Shown here piece by piece: positions 37,664 through 47,309 of a stretch of DNA of 64,000 bases (within the stretch, counting starts at the first letter, position 1; each line of letters begins with the position of its first letter). The translations under genes and the position numbers were made by a program. Source of the DNA: JAFAGX01 sp963759875 (GTDB lineage Bacteria; Acidobacteriota; Terriglobia; Terriglobales; Acidobacteriaceae); the NCBI GenBank assembly GCA_963759875.1, contig CAVXBB010000015.1:1674001-1738000 (forward strand), written 5' to 3'. The notes below the pieces were generated by a model. It was given only the letters and a program-made list of their open reading frames with translations, was not told where the DNA came from and ran no database searches.

Positions 37664-38335
37664 ATGACACCCGTCGTAGCGGCGAAGAAACTCAGCAAAT
37701 TCGATCCCAAGACATTCCTTTCGACCCTCAACGGCGGTAGAAAGATCGAAGCCGTTCTCAAAAAGCAGACGATCTTTGTTCAGGGCAACTCGTCCGATGC
37801 TGTTTTTTATATACAGGAAGGAAAGGTAAAACTCACCGTAGTGTCGCAGAGCGGGAAGGAAGCCACCATAGGCATTCTGAACGAGGGCGATTTCTTCGGA
37901 GAGGGTTGCCTTACCGGGCAGCCTCTCCGCATGTGCTCCGCAACCGCAATGACCGATTGCTCCGTGATGCGAATCGATAAGAAGTACATGATGGAAGTGC
38001 TTCATCGGGAGCACGCGTTTTCCGACATGTTCGTGGCATATTTGCTGACACGGAACATCCGATACGAAGAGGATTTGGTTGACCAGCTTTTCAATTCCAG
38101 CGAAAAAAGACTAGCTCGAATTCTGCTCTTGCTTGCTCATTTCGGCAAGGAAGGCGTGCCCGAGACTGTAATCCCCAAGATGAGTCAGGAGACCCTCGCA
38201 GAGATGATAGGCACCACGCGGTCGCGGGTCAGTTTTTTCATGAACAGGTTCAGGAAATTGGGATTCATTGATTATCACGCTGGCGATGAATTACAGGTTC
38301 ACAGTTCACTTCTCAACATCGTTCTCCACGACTAG
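37664..38335 (+). CDS. Crp/Fnr-family transcription regulator
   Basis: 223 residues. The cyclic-nucleotide-binding-like barrel covers 20-135 (IFVQGNSSDAVFYIQEGKVK, GKEATIGILNEGDFFGEGCL), but the phosphate-binding Arg-Ser-Ala of cAMP receptors is replaced by RMCSATAM, so the effector may differ. No N-terminal Cys cluster for an iron-sulfur centre is present. The C-terminal winged HTH reads MSQETLAEMIGTTRSRVSFF followed by MNRFRKLGFI. ATG 37664 follows a G-rich site (AGGGGGG). A palindrome GTGACA-N6-TGTCAC about 310 bases downstream, before the exported-protein/Mla operon, is a candidate target. Confidence 0.9.
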   Translation: MTPVVAAKKLSKFDPKTFLSTLNGGRKIEAVLKKQTIFVQGNSSDAVFYIQEGKVKLTVVSQSGKEATIGILNEGDFFGEGCLTGQPLRMCSATAMTDCSVMRIDKKYMMEVLHREHAFSDMFVAYLLTRNIRYEEDLVDQLFNSSEKRLARILLLLAHFGKEGVPETVIPKMSQETLAEMIGTTRSRVSFFMNRFRKLGFIDYHAGDELQVHSSLLNIVLHD

Positions 38336-38642
38336 AACTTCGTTCCGAAAAAACGGAACTCTACTCTCTTGCAGATGTAGCGACTCGCGGCTTCGCCATT
38401 TCCTTGATGACTTCGGCGATTGTGGCTTTGGCCGATTGCTCCTGCTCAGTCCCTTTCCTCCCGATGCGCCAGCTAATCACCAAGTCAGGTGGCTTCAGAG
38501 TGTTCTTCAGAGACAGAACATCTGGCATCAGCGAGGCACGCTCTCATGACCACAGTTTGGACTGGGACCGTCTGTCAGCTGCCCCTGCGCGGTTAAGTCC
38601 ACTTCGACTGAGCAAGAGTGAACATCTTTGATGATCACCATT

Positions 38643-38660
38643 GTGACACAATTTTGTCAC
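38643..38660. promoter_or_regulatory. candidate operator palindrome GTGACA-N6-TGTCAC
   Basis: Perfect 6+6 inverted repeat with a 6-base spacer, 80 bases before the GTG of the 38741 gene and just downstream of the Crp/Fnr regulator. Half-sites resemble the Crp/Fnr class (TGTGA-type). The assignment to this regulator is an inference from position and symmetry. Confidence 0.45.
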
Positions 38661-38740
38661 GGCGTAGCTCCCATGCCCGCAGAAGCCATTGACCCTTTGG
38701 CGCGCAAGCTGGATCTTAGATTAACCGAGGAGGAATCGAC

Positions 38741-39454
38741 GTGAAGATGCGCAGACTTATGCTTTTGTTGTTGGCAATTGCGGTCGTCGCGGCCTTGCCG
38801 TTGTCGGCAAAGGCGCAAGCACTGGCCGCTTCAGGAGACTCCTCTGGCACTGTTGCAGACACAGCCCCGGCGCAACCAGATCTGACCTACACGCGTCCGA
38901 CAGAGAGAACGAAGATCCAGAACTACCTCTTCGACGCGTTCGGCCCGTATCCAGCCGCCGGCGCAGCGTTTGCGGCTGGCATTAGCCAAGCGTATAACAC
39001 CCCGCCGGAGTGGAGGCAAGGCGCCGCGGGTTACAGAAAGCGATTTGGATCGGACTTTGGTATCGCAGCGATCAGCACGACGACGCGCTATGGGCTGGCG
39101 GAGGCATTCAGGGAAGACACGTTGTACTATCGCTGTGAGTGCAAGGGTGTGTTTCCACGGCTGCGCCATGCCGTGATTTCGACCTTGACAGCTCGCCGCG
39201 GCGAAGACGGCCATCGCGTCTTCTCTTTGCCGGCGCTCATCGCGCCGTATGCCGGCACGATGACTGCCGTCTATGCGTGGTATCCCGGCCGCTACAACGG
39301 CAAGGATGCACTTCGGATGGGTAACTACACCATGCTGGGATACGTGGGCGGGAACATCGCCCTCGAATTCCTCTACAGCGGACCTCACTCCTTGCTTCAT
39401 CGCATGCACCTTAACAATGGGCACGGAGCGCCGGCTTCGGGTTCAAACCCATGA
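38741..39454 (+). CDS. exported hypothetical protein at the head of an Mla-type operon
   Basis: 237 residues. GTG 38741 is 6 bases after GAGGAGG; an ATG two codons later is possible. The signal peptide is MRRLMLLLLAIAVVAALPLS with cleavage after AKA. The mature part has an aromatic/Gly pattern (NYLFDAFGPYPAAGAAFAAG, YRKRFGSDFGIAAISTTTRY, AFREDTLYYRCECKGVFPRL, YWYPGRY-like AWYPGRYNG, YVGGNIALEFLY), suggestive of a periplasmic or outer-membrane-associated helical protein. It is a common acidobacterial unknown. Its stop overlaps the MlaE start by 4 bases (ATGA), so it is very likely part of the same lipid-transport system. Confidence 0.75.
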   Translation: MKMRRLMLLLLAIAVVAALPLSAKAQALAASGDSSGTVADTAPAQPDLTYTRPTERTKIQNYLFDAFGPYPAAGAAFAAGISQAYNTPPEWRQGAAGYRKRFGSDFGIAAISTTTRYGLAEAFREDTLYYRCECKGVFPRLRHAVISTLTARRGEDGHRVFSLPALIAPYAGTMTAVYAWYPGRYNGKDALRMGNYTMLGYVGGNIALEFLYSGPHSLLHRMHLNNGHGAPASGSNP

Positions 39455-40302
39455 TCGACGTGAAACTCAGGGCGGTCGCGGGCCTAGACTCTCCACGTCC
39501 AGGGCCGCGGACCTCACCCATGTCCGCCATGGTGACCTCCTTCCTGGGTCGTATCAACAAGTTTTTCGAGTGGTTCGGCGATCTGGGCATATTTTTCTGG
39601 CGGGTTCTGCGCGCTGCAGTTACGCCGCCGTTTGAATTCCGTGAATTGTTTTTACAACTCGATGAGATTGGATCCATGTCCCTGCCGCTGGTGGCTTTGG
39701 CAGGCGCCGCCATTGGGGTGGTACTTTCTTTGGAAGCTCGTTACAGCCTGACGCGATTTGGCGCCAAATCACTGCTTCCCGCCGCTATCGTGTTCTCCGT
39801 GATTCACGAGACCGGCCCGATCATCACCGGTCTGGTAGTAAGTGGTCGAGTAGGCGCTGGCATTGGCGCGGAGCTGGCGTCAATGAAAGTGACCGAGCAG
39901 ATCGATGCCATCGAGGCATCTGCTGTTAACCCTTACAGGCTATTGGCGGCGCCTCGCGTTCTGGCTTGCATCCTGATGCTGCCTTTGCTCACCCTCGCTG
40001 CCGACTTTTGCGGCTTGATCATGGGCTGGGTTACTCAGGCCCTGGTTGAGCCGGTCTCGTTACATCAGTTCATCAACGCCGGTTTCAGCGGCGCCGATTT
40101 TAACGATTTCCTGCCACCGACGTTTAAGACCGCTGTGTTTGGACTGATCATTGGGCTGATTGCGTGTTTCCAGGGAATGCGGACACAGGGGGGTGCCGTG
40201 GGCGTGGGTCGGGCGGCCACGAGTTCGGTGGTCTTGTCGTCGCTGTTCGTGATCCTCGCCGATGTGGTGCTGGTAAAGATCATTATCCTGTTTTTCCCAT
40301 GA
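39451..40302 (+). CDS. mlaE: MlaE-family ABC transporter permease
   Basis: 283 residues with five to six membrane helices. The MlaE signature is clear: LPLVALAGAAIGVVLSLEAR, FGAKSLLPAAIVFSVIHETG (the conserved E-x-GP-ITG motif continues PIITGLVVSGRVGAGIGAEL) and ASMKVTEQIDAIEASAVNPY, the ATPase-coupling helix. It works with the ATPase and MCE protein encoded next to move phospholipids between the membranes. The start overlaps the preceding stop (ATGA). An internal Met at residue 24 or 27 could be an alternative start. Confidence 0.92.
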   Translation: MIDVKLRAVAGLDSPRPGPRTSPMSAMVTSFLGRINKFFEWFGDLGIFFWRVLRAAVTPPFEFRELFLQLDEIGSMSLPLVALAGAAIGVVLSLEARYSLTRFGAKSLLPAAIVFSVIHETGPIITGLVVSGRVGAGIGAELASMKVTEQIDAIEASAVNPYRLLAAPRVLACILMLPLLTLAADFCGLIMGWVTQALVEPVSLHQFINAGFSGADFNDFLPPTFKTAVFGLIIGLIACFQGMRTQGGAVGVGRAATSSVVLSSLFVILADVVLVKIIILFFP

Positions 40303-40330
40303 CCATCGATGAAGGAACCGCGAAACCAGT

Positions 40331-41119
40331 ATGAACACAATCGATCAAATTGCGACGCAACCAGCCGAAGCCGAGGACTACGGCAGTGCGCCGATCGTCG
40401 TCGTCGAAGACTTGCATAAGTCTTTCGGAAGCCAAAAGGTTTTGAACGGGATCAGCCTCAGTGTGAAGCGCGGCGAAACCCTTGCGGTATTAGGACGTAG
40501 TGGTACCGGCAAGAGCGTGTTGCTGAGGCTCATCATCGGCCTCGAGAAACCTGACTCGGGATCGGTTCGCATCCACGGTCAAGACATCGCCGGTCTGGCT
40601 CTGGACCAGCTCAGCGAAATCAGGAAGAAAATGGGTTTTCTGTTTCAGCACGCAGCGCTTTACGATTCGCTGACGGTCGAGCAGAACGTAGCGTTTCCGC
40701 TACAGCACCATAAGAAGAAGATGTCGAAGCCTGAAAAAACCAGCCGCGTCAGGCAACTGCTAGCGGAAGTGGGCATGAAAGACGATCTTGAGAAGATGCC
40801 TTCGGATATCTCGGGGGGCATGCAGAAACGAGTAGGGCTGGCACGTGCGCTGGCTTTGGAGCCGGATATTCTGCTGCTAGACGAGCCCACCGCTGGTCTT
40901 GATCCCATCAGTGCCGCGGAGATCGATGATTTGGTTCTCAAGCTCCAGGAGGAGCATCACATGGCATCGATCGTAGTGACTCACGATCTACACAGTGCGA
41001 AGGGGATTGCGGACCGTCTCGCCCTGCTCAATGACGGGAATGTGGTGATCGAAGGAAACTTTGAAGAACTTCAGAAAAGTGACATTGAGCTTGTTATGGA
41101 ATTTCTAAAGCATTCGTAG
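40331..41119 (+). CDS. mlaF: MlaF-family ABC transporter ATP-binding protein
   Basis: 262 residues. Walker A GRSGTGKSVLL, Q-loop FLFQHAALYDSLTV, signature ISGGMQKRVGLARAL, Walker B ILLLDEPTAGLD and H-loop IVVTHDLHSA are intact. The AALYDS and GGMQKR variants are typical of MlaF/Mkl rather than of import ATPases. It lies 28 bases after mlaE and 8 bases before mlaD in one operon. It powers intermembrane phospholipid movement. Confidence 0.93.
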   Translation: MNTIDQIATQPAEAEDYGSAPIVVVEDLHKSFGSQKVLNGISLSVKRGETLAVLGRSGTGKSVLLRLIIGLEKPDSGSVRIHGQDIAGLALDQLSEIRKKMGFLFQHAALYDSLTVEQNVAFPLQHHKKKMSKPEKTSRVRQLLAEVGMKDDLEKMPSDISGGMQKRVGLARALALEPDILLLDEPTAGLDPISAAEIDDLVLKLQEEHHMASIVVTHDLHSAKGIADRLALLNDGNVVIEGNFEELQKSDIELVMEFLKHS

Positions 41120-41127
41120 GGGGACAT

Positions 41128-42279
41128 ATGTCGAAAGCGGCGCGGTTAGGAGCTTTCATCGTTGCGACACTGGCAATTCTGGTGGTCGGCATCTTCATCA
41201 TCGGGGGTAAGCACTATCTTTTCAGCTCGACGTACCAATTGAAGGCGCAATTCGACAATGTGGTGGGCTTGGATGCGGGAGGCGATGTGCGGGTGGGCGG
41301 GGTACACAGTGGAACGGTTCACAGCATCGTGTTGCCCCACAAGCCGGGCAAAAAGGTCACGGTAGTGATGGATCTCGACAAATCGACGCACGAGATCATC
41401 AAGCAGGACTCCGTAGCCACGATCGAAACCGAGGGGTTGCTGGGCAACCAGTTTCTGGCGATCTCGTTTGGATCCGCAGGGACTGCCGACGTGCGGGATG
41501 GCGATACCATCGCCAGCGAGCCGCCACTGGAAATGTCAGACCTGTTTCAGAAGACGAGCGACATTCTGGATAGCAGCCAGCGGGCCATTCAGAATGCCAC
41601 TCGGGCAACGGCGAATTTAGACTCGATCAGCGCCAAGATCGACAGGGGTCAGGGAACCGTGGGAGCGCTGGTTAACGACAAACAGCTTTATAGCAACCTC
41701 GAACAGACGACGAGTGCCATGCGTGACACGATGCTCCAGGCGCAAGCCGGGGTTACCGACTTCCAGGAGAATATGGAAGCCATGAAGCACAATTTCTTCC
41801 TGCGCGGGTATTTCAAGAGCCGCGGCTACGAAGATTCCGCCGAGCTGGCAAAAAATGAGATCGAACGCCTACCGCAAGGCACGCCGATAAAGGAGTTTAC
41901 GTATTCAGCGCAGCAGCTTTTCGATAAGCGGGATTCGGCCAAGTTGAAGAACCAGAAATCTCTAAACGCTGGCGGCGAGTTCCTGGCTAATAACCAGTTC
42001 GGGTTTGCGGTGATCGTGGCATCCGCGGGCATGGAAGGCGATCCCCAGAAGGAGTTGGTGCTGACGGAAGCCCGGGCCATGGTTGTGCGTGAGTATCTGG
42101 TCGAGAACTTCGGATTCGACGATAGTCAGCTTAAAACTCTGGGAATGGGCAAGCAGACGGATAATAATCCTGCTGCCGGCTGGGGTACGGTGCAGATTTT
42201 CATCTATCCAGCCGGGACCGAAATTCCGCCTAATAAGCAAACGCAGGCGGGTGTCTCATCCAAAACAACCTCAGACTAA
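41128..42279 (+). CDS. mlaD: MCE (MlaD) domain protein fused to an OmpA-like C-terminal domain
   Basis: 383 residues. One membrane helix (GAFIVATLAILVVGIFIIGG, 8-27) is followed by an MCE domain (about 36-118) with FDNVVGLDAGGDVRVGGVHS and TIETEGLLGNQFLAISFGS. A coiled helical region (145-235) leads to a C-terminal domain at about 260-370 resembling OmpA: ALLETAR-like LVLTEARAMVVREYLVENFG, LGMGKQTDN and GTVQIFIYPAG. An MCE-OmpA fusion suggests that the lipid channel is pinned to the cell wall as well as the inner membrane. The first ATG after AGGGGG is used. Last gene of the operon. Confidence 0.88.
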   Translation: MSKAARLGAFIVATLAILVVGIFIIGGKHYLFSSTYQLKAQFDNVVGLDAGGDVRVGGVHSGTVHSIVLPHKPGKKVTVVMDLDKSTHEIIKQDSVATIETEGLLGNQFLAISFGSAGTADVRDGDTIASEPPLEMSDLFQKTSDILDSSQRAIQNATRATANLDSISAKIDRGQGTVGALVNDKQLYSNLEQTTSAMRDTMLQAQAGVTDFQENMEAMKHNFFLRGYFKSRGYEDSAELAKNEIERLPQGTPIKEFTYSAQQLFDKRDSAKLKNQKSLNAGGEFLANNQFGFAVIVASAGMEGDPQKELVLTEARAMVVREYLVENFGFDDSQLKTLGMGKQTDNNPAAGWGTVQIFIYPAGTEIPPNKQTQAGVSSKTTSD

Positions 42280-42804
42280 CCGGATGAGCTTCTGCGGCCC
42301 GCAACACCGAAACCACAGTAGTGGATCTTGTCTTGCGCAGATGCGCGCGTCGACAGCTTTTGAAATCAATCACGCTGCGGCATTGAGATTATCGACCTCA
42401 GTACGTGGGGTAGTGAACGATTGCGGGCTTCTCTGGTCTCTCAGCTGGCTGAGCAGAAAGTTAATTTCTCCCCCAACCAAAATGGCTAAACCGGAACAAT
42501 GAAATCACACGTTAGGCCGATGGCAGCACCTAGGCGGTCCATAAGTCTTATCAGGACTATCGAAGTGTCGGAAGTAACTTCACAGCAGGTATGACAAACC
42601 AATCCAGCTCATGACTGCCACAACTGCTCCGGTCAGGCTTTCGCGGAAGCGCGGCTTCACATCCGGACCAAAATGGTACGCTAGTTCGACTGCGAGCACC
42701 CCCAACCAAAGCTATGCACTACCGAAGGTAATTCCATGCGGCAAGTATGGCTGGATTTGGGCCATCGACTTGGGCCTCCAGTAGCGTGGCGGCGACGCCG
42801 GACG
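42280..42804. other. intergenic region, no gene seen
   Basis: About 520 bases between two convergent genes. I found neither a protein-like ORF nor a clear terminator hairpin with a T-run. Confidence 0.5.
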
Positions 42805-44433
42805 CTACCGAACCTGCCACGTGGGTAGGTCGAAGCCTGGGATTGCACGTGGAACTCGCCCTGCGGGCGGGCGAGGAACCGAACGCTCTGAAGTCCTCCC
42901 GCTGGTTGAACTCCAAGGCGGACGCGGCACGCGGCTCATCGCGATCTGACGGTGTTCAGACCTCGACTGAATCGCCGATGATCCGCGTTCCGAAACCGGT
43001 CTCGCGACTCTGTGCCCGGCCATCGCAGCGATGTTCGAGGCCCCGAAGCCCGGCGGAGGCCGAGGCACGTAGTGCCGCGAGGCCATAGCCACAGAGTCGA
43101 AGGGTCTCCCCGCAGAAGGTTTGGTCGCTGCGTTTTCCGGACCACCTGCCGACAGACTTTCTATCTTGTGATCCGTAGGCGTCCGCTTATTCCGATCCAT
43201 TGTGCTCTGCGCATCGCGTGTCGTCTGGCTTTCGGAATTGTTAAGCGATGCTCCTTGTGGTGCATCAACCGCAGATGACCCTGCAGCCGGATTCTCTCTG
43301 CTGACCCCCGCGGGCGCGACCGTGTCCGCTCGTACGGTGCCGCTCGCGGGCTCATCGCTATTGCGCCCAGACATGCTTGTGCCGGCGGTCGGTCGAGTGC
43401 TGGAAACGCCACGCACATAATGCCGTGTGGCCATAGCCACAGAGTCGAAGGGTATGTACGCAGAAGGTTTGGTCGCCGTCTTTTCCCAAACACCATCCGC
43501 CAGACTTTGTATCTTGTGACTCGTTGGCGTCCACTTATTCTGATACATCGCGCTCGGCTCATCCTTCTTCGACGCGGGTTTTGTGGTTAACAGGGTTCCG
43601 CCCGCCGGCGTCTGAGCCTGAGCCGGGGCGGTGCTGGGCCGTGGAAAACGTTCCGCCGTGGCGACGGTATTCTCTTGCACAGCATTGTTCCCACCAGACT
43701 GGAGCTGCGCGGGCGGGGCGGCGCTTTCCGCCGCCGGCTTCTCTCTAAAAGCTTGCGCATTTGGCACTGCTCCTGCTGCTTCTGAACCTAAGGTTGAAAT
43801 CGGTGGGGCAGAATAGCTGACCTGCTCGGGTTGAGTGGCAGCGGGTCGCTGGGAAAACCTGGCGGCCCAGTCTCGAAGGTCACGGCGCCAATGCCAGACG
43901 GCAGCGGCGACGCACCCCAGTAACAGAACCAGAACCAGCACGCGTCCCCAATGGGAGGTGCTCACATCATCTTCCAACAGGTAAGCAAAGCTGCTGTCCG
44001 GCTCATCGGCTAAACCCGGAAATAATGAAGAGTCGCCAACTGGTAGGACCTGCTCGCGGGCTGGCTTCGATTGGGCCGGTGGCTCGGCCTGAGGAGTCGG
44101 CTGCGGATCAAGCAGCTGGGCCCCGCACATGCCACAAAATCGACATCGCGAGTCGCTCTCGTTGTCACATTCTGCACAGCGCGCTCGCATGGAAACCTGC
44201 GACCTATTAGCCGCTTTACTCAATTTACTCAAAGCGGCCATGAGGCGTGCATTCGTCGTATCGCGCTCGGAGACGCAATGGGGTTCTACGTGAGTTTCGG
44301 GTGCCTCGGCCAGCGCTTCATCGGGGGCAGGTCGGTGGTTGCGCGCTTGGTCTTCATGCTGGCGCTGGAGAACCCAAGCTGCGGCCAACAATCCTTCGAA
44401 GGTGGGAAGATCGAGGGTGGGGCGCTGGCTCAT
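42805..44433 (-). CDS. zinc-ribbon membrane protein with low-complexity repeats
   Basis: 542 residues. A helical N-terminus (LDLPTFEGLLAAAWVLQRQH) precedes a zinc ribbon near residue 85-105 (CAECDNESDSRCRFCGMCG), then an acidic linker and one transmembrane helix near 163-183 (VLVLVLLLGCVAAAVWHW). The remainder is Pro/Ala/Ser-rich and contains a duplicated unit of about 45 residues: NKWTPTSHKIQSLADG...FDSVAMATRHYV and NKRTPTDHKIESLSAG...FDSVAMASRHYV, encoded about 43430-43560 and 43075-43200. Related acidobacterial proteins often end in TPR/Sel1 repeats, absent here, so the tail may have been replaced. Function unknown. Confidence 0.75.
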   Translation of the reverse strand: MSQRPTLDLPTFEGLLAAAWVLQRQHEDQARNHRPAPDEALAEAPETHVEPHCVSERDTTNARLMAALSKLSKAANRSQVSMRARCAECDNESDSRCRFCGMCGAQLLDPQPTPQAEPPAQSKPAREQVLPVGDSSLFPGLADEPDSSFAYLLEDDVSTSHWGRVLVLVLLLGCVAAAVWHWRRDLRDWAARFSQRPAATQPEQVSYSAPPISTLGSEAAGAVPNAQAFREKPAAESAAPPAQLQSGGNNAVQENTVATAERFPRPSTAPAQAQTPAGGTLLTTKPASKKDEPSAMYQNKWTPTSHKIQSLADGVWEKTATKPSAYIPFDSVAMATRHYVRGVSSTRPTAGTSMSGRNSDEPASGTVRADTVAPAGVSRENPAAGSSAVDAPQGASLNNSESQTTRDAQSTMDRNKRTPTDHKIESLSAGGPENAATKPSAGRPFDSVAMASRHYVPRPPPGFGASNIAAMAGHRVARPVSERGSSAIQSRSEHRQIAMSRVPRPPWSSTSGRTSERSVPRPPAGRVPRAIPGFDLPTWQVR

Positions 44434-45025
44434 ACAGAAATCGCGTCAATTGACAGATGGTCTAGCTCGAAAAACGGCCATAACGACATTAGATTCAGCT
44501 CTTGGCGCCTGCGTTCCTTGGGTGATCCGTGCAAACATGAGATGAAAATTCTCTGTCGCGCCGCAACTCGAAGTCCCGCATCATTTCATCAAAGGAATTG
44601 CCAGTGGGCGAGCCAGAAGGGTTGAACACCCAACCACATTCGGAACAACCAAAACCCCGAAGACGTATTTCGTCGATCCATACAAGCCTGGGAGCATCCG
44701 TCTTTTAGCGTCAGTTTGTCACACGAACCACTCTTCCTCGGAGAACGTTTTGGGGGATCCACCCACCTCCGCGCTCTTCTGGGGGGTATCCGCAGATGAT
44801 CCGGTTACTACTTCCTGCTTCTATCCCTACAAACCCGAGTGTGGCAAATGAGTTGCGGATTGGTTCGTCAGTCGCACCGGGGGGTTGCCGAGTTGCTCGC
44901 GGGCGAGGGAATGCGAGGCAAAATCCAGAACTCAGTGGCCAGATTTCGGCGGTTGAGATGTGGTCCGTCTAGGATGCTCACCCCGAGCGGGCGAATCGAC
45001 GAGCCACTCCCTCGCTCGTTGTTAA
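44434..45025. other. intergenic region, no gene seen
   Basis: About 590 bases. ORFs present (for example 44839-45063 plus) have no domain character. It should hold the promoter of the zinc-ribbon gene. Confidence 0.5.
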
Positions 45026-46537
45026 TTACGGGCTCACATCCAGCCCATAAGACACATGGCTGAAGGTTCCGCCGATCTTGATGGGCACGATCTCTCCGGC
45101 ATTCCTCTTCTTTAAGAATGGCTCCACAACTTTGAGCAGAGATGATTTCATCCCCTTCGATCCCTTGGAAAGCTTGTTATCGACTTGCAAGGTTCCGTGG
45201 AGGTTAACCTGCTCCGTCAACAGGCCGTATGTGCCATGCACACGAGCAAGCGCGCCCGGAATGCTGAAGGAGAGATATGAGAACGTCGCGATCGCGTCTT
45301 TGAGCACGACATGTCCCTTCAGATTTTCAATGACGCTCGCCGGATCGTCGTTCTCCTTCTCGCCCTGCGCTACCTGACTGAGGTTGTTAACACTCTGTTG
45401 TGTCGTTGAGCTGGTGAGACTCGCCGCGTCGATTCCAAAGTCTCCCTGCAGGGTCACCCTTTCAATGAAGTCTTGGTTCCCGGGGGGAACCAGGACTTGT
45501 GTTCTGAAGTTCATCGCTCCGGTCAAAGCTGGAGGATCCCCCTTGGCGAGGAGGCGTAACCAGTCCTGGATTCGGCCTTGCACTTCCGTCCCGCCCAGCG
45601 AAACGGTCTTCCCTACCGAGCCCGCCTTCTTTGCCACCTCGCCTTGCGATACGATTGACGTCCGCCCAAATTGTGCTCGCACCGACTGGAGAGCGACGTC
45701 TCCATCCATCCCGTTCACCATCGCATGGAGTTGCGTTTTCAGGTGTACCGCATGGCCGCTCCGCGTTACCTGGAAATCGGGCGCGTCGGTACTACCTTCA
45801 ACCTCGATGTGTTCTAACACACCATTGAATCTGCCGGTGGACGACAGCGTTCCCCCAATGCCGGAGAATACGCCCAGGTCCGCGTGTTGAAAAAGATAGG
45901 AGCCGGCAACGATGGTGTGGCCGACGTCCTGCGGCTGCAAGGGGCCGAATTGCCCGTCCGTGCGAATTTCTCCCGGAGGCTTCGGAATCAGCAGCGCGGC
46001 GTGGAACGACATAGGCCGATCGTCCGCCACAGAGTTCAGCGTCAATTTGTGAATTTCGAACTTAAGGGGTTCTGTTCCGGGTTCACCGGAGGTAAACTCG
46101 ACCACGGCACCGTCCGCGATAATCTCGTCGATAATCAGCGCGGACTGCTCCAGACTGCCAGTAGGTTGCGCTTCGTTGCCGCTGCGTTCACTGCTCGGTG
46201 ACACGAACATGCGCAACCCTTCGACCCTGACGCGTCGAACACGCTTCGGAGTGCGGAAAAATCCCCAGTAACTGGCCTGGATGGTCAGTTTTTCGATCGT
46301 GGCGATCGCCGGAGCATTTCGGTCGCTGTTGCGGCGGAAAGTCACTCCTTCGGCAACGCACCCCGGCGTGAAATACGTCGCGTGAAACGTCCTCAATTCG
46401 ACTGTGCTGGAAAACTTTTCCTGCAGCGTCCTGACGATGGTGTCCCGCGTGAACGGCCAGCGGCTGGCCACCAACACAGCGGCGCCGCCGATCACAACGA
46501 GAGCCAATATTGCGCCAATCTTGATCCAGCGGGACAA
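45026..46537 (-). CDS. AsmA-like envelope protein
   Basis: 503 residues. A single N-terminal anchor (IKIGAILALVVIGGAAVLVA, 5-24) is followed by a long beta-rich periplasmic region, as in AsmA/TamB/YhdP-type bridge proteins: KFSSTVELRTFHATYFTPGC, IEKLTIQASYWGFFRTPKRV, and the C-terminal repeats GHVVLKDAIATFSYLSFSIP, GTYGLLTEQVNLHGTLQVDN and KIGGTFSHVSYGLDVSP. AsmA-like proteins are now linked to intermembrane phospholipid transport, which fits the Mla operon 3 kb away, although the two are not co-transcribed. An alternative is a DUF748-type protein; the two classes overlap. Confidence 0.8.
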   Translation of the reverse strand: MSRWIKIGAILALVVIGGAAVLVASRWPFTRDTIVRTLQEKFSSTVELRTFHATYFTPGCVAEGVTFRRNSDRNAPAIATIEKLTIQASYWGFFRTPKRVRRVRVEGLRMFVSPSSERSGNEAQPTGSLEQSALIIDEIIADGAVVEFTSGEPGTEPLKFEIHKLTLNSVADDRPMSFHAALLIPKPPGEIRTDGQFGPLQPQDVGHTIVAGSYLFQHADLGVFSGIGGTLSSTGRFNGVLEHIEVEGSTDAPDFQVTRSGHAVHLKTQLHAMVNGMDGDVALQSVRAQFGRTSIVSQGEVAKKAGSVGKTVSLGGTEVQGRIQDWLRLLAKGDPPALTGAMNFRTQVLVPPGNQDFIERVTLQGDFGIDAASLTSSTTQQSVNNLSQVAQGEKENDDPASVIENLKGHVVLKDAIATFSYLSFSIPGALARVHGTYGLLTEQVNLHGTLQVDNKLSKGSKGMKSSLLKVVEPFLKKRNAGEIVPIKIGGTFSHVSYGLDVSP

Positions 46538-46784
46538 TATCTTAGACTTCCCTTGTCAATCCAATCGAATGGATAGAAATCAGCCGAATCATAACTAGTC
46601 GAGACTGAAGAATCTGTTCACAAAAGAACACCTCAGTCTGAGCCTCCCTCAACTTGCCTGGCGACGAAGGCGCGACAGGTAAAGAGTCGCTCTTAGTTAG
46701 CTTGCTAAGAATTGCCGACACTGGCTTTATTGAACATTCGTTTGGACCGAGCTGGACCAGCTCAGGAATAAGGGCTGAGCTCCA

Positions 46785-47309
46785 ATGCTGACCCAGTTGC
46801 GGAACGAGAGTCCGTACAGCGGGGATGGGGACTTTGTCTTCGCTTCCCCGAACCTCGATGGCAAACAACCGCTGTGGGGTCAGACTATGAACGCTAAATT
46901 CGTCAAGCCAGCGGCGATGGAGTTGGGACTGATTGCCGAAGGTGAGCGTTTTGGCTGGCACCGCTTCCGGCACAGCCTGAGCACGTGGGCGAACGAAACG
47001 ACCAAGGACATCACGGTCAGCCAGACCATGCTTCGTCACGCCAAGCCAGCCACCACGGCGATCTACACACACGGGAGCTTCGACAAGGCGTTGGACGCCC
47101 AGCGCGTGTACATGGATCAGTTGCATCAAGATGAAGCCCGCTTCGGAGTCAACCCAATGATTCCATCGGGCTGCATCGGGTTGAGATCTCGAACGGGCAG
47201 GACAGGCAGCAACCCCCAAGTGGCTGCATCGTCGGAAGTTAAGTATGGTGGGCGCTATAGGATTCGAACCTATGACTTCCACCGTGTGAAGATGGCACTC
47301 TACCGCTGA
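46785..47309 (+). pseudogene. C-terminal fragment of a tyrosine recombinase (phage-type integrase) beside tRNA-Val
   Basis: 174-codon frame lacking the N-terminal core-binding domain. The catalytic core remains: RFGWHRFRHSLSTWANE (H-x-x-R), TMLRHAKPATTAIYTHGSF with the second His and the Tyr nucleophile (IYTH). Upstream the frame is closed by a TGA 9 bases before the ATG. The first catalytic Arg region is missing. The 3' end runs into the 3' end of the tRNA-Val gene on the other strand, the usual arrangement for an integrase at its attachment site. A degraded island boundary is the likely reading. Confidence 0.7.
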
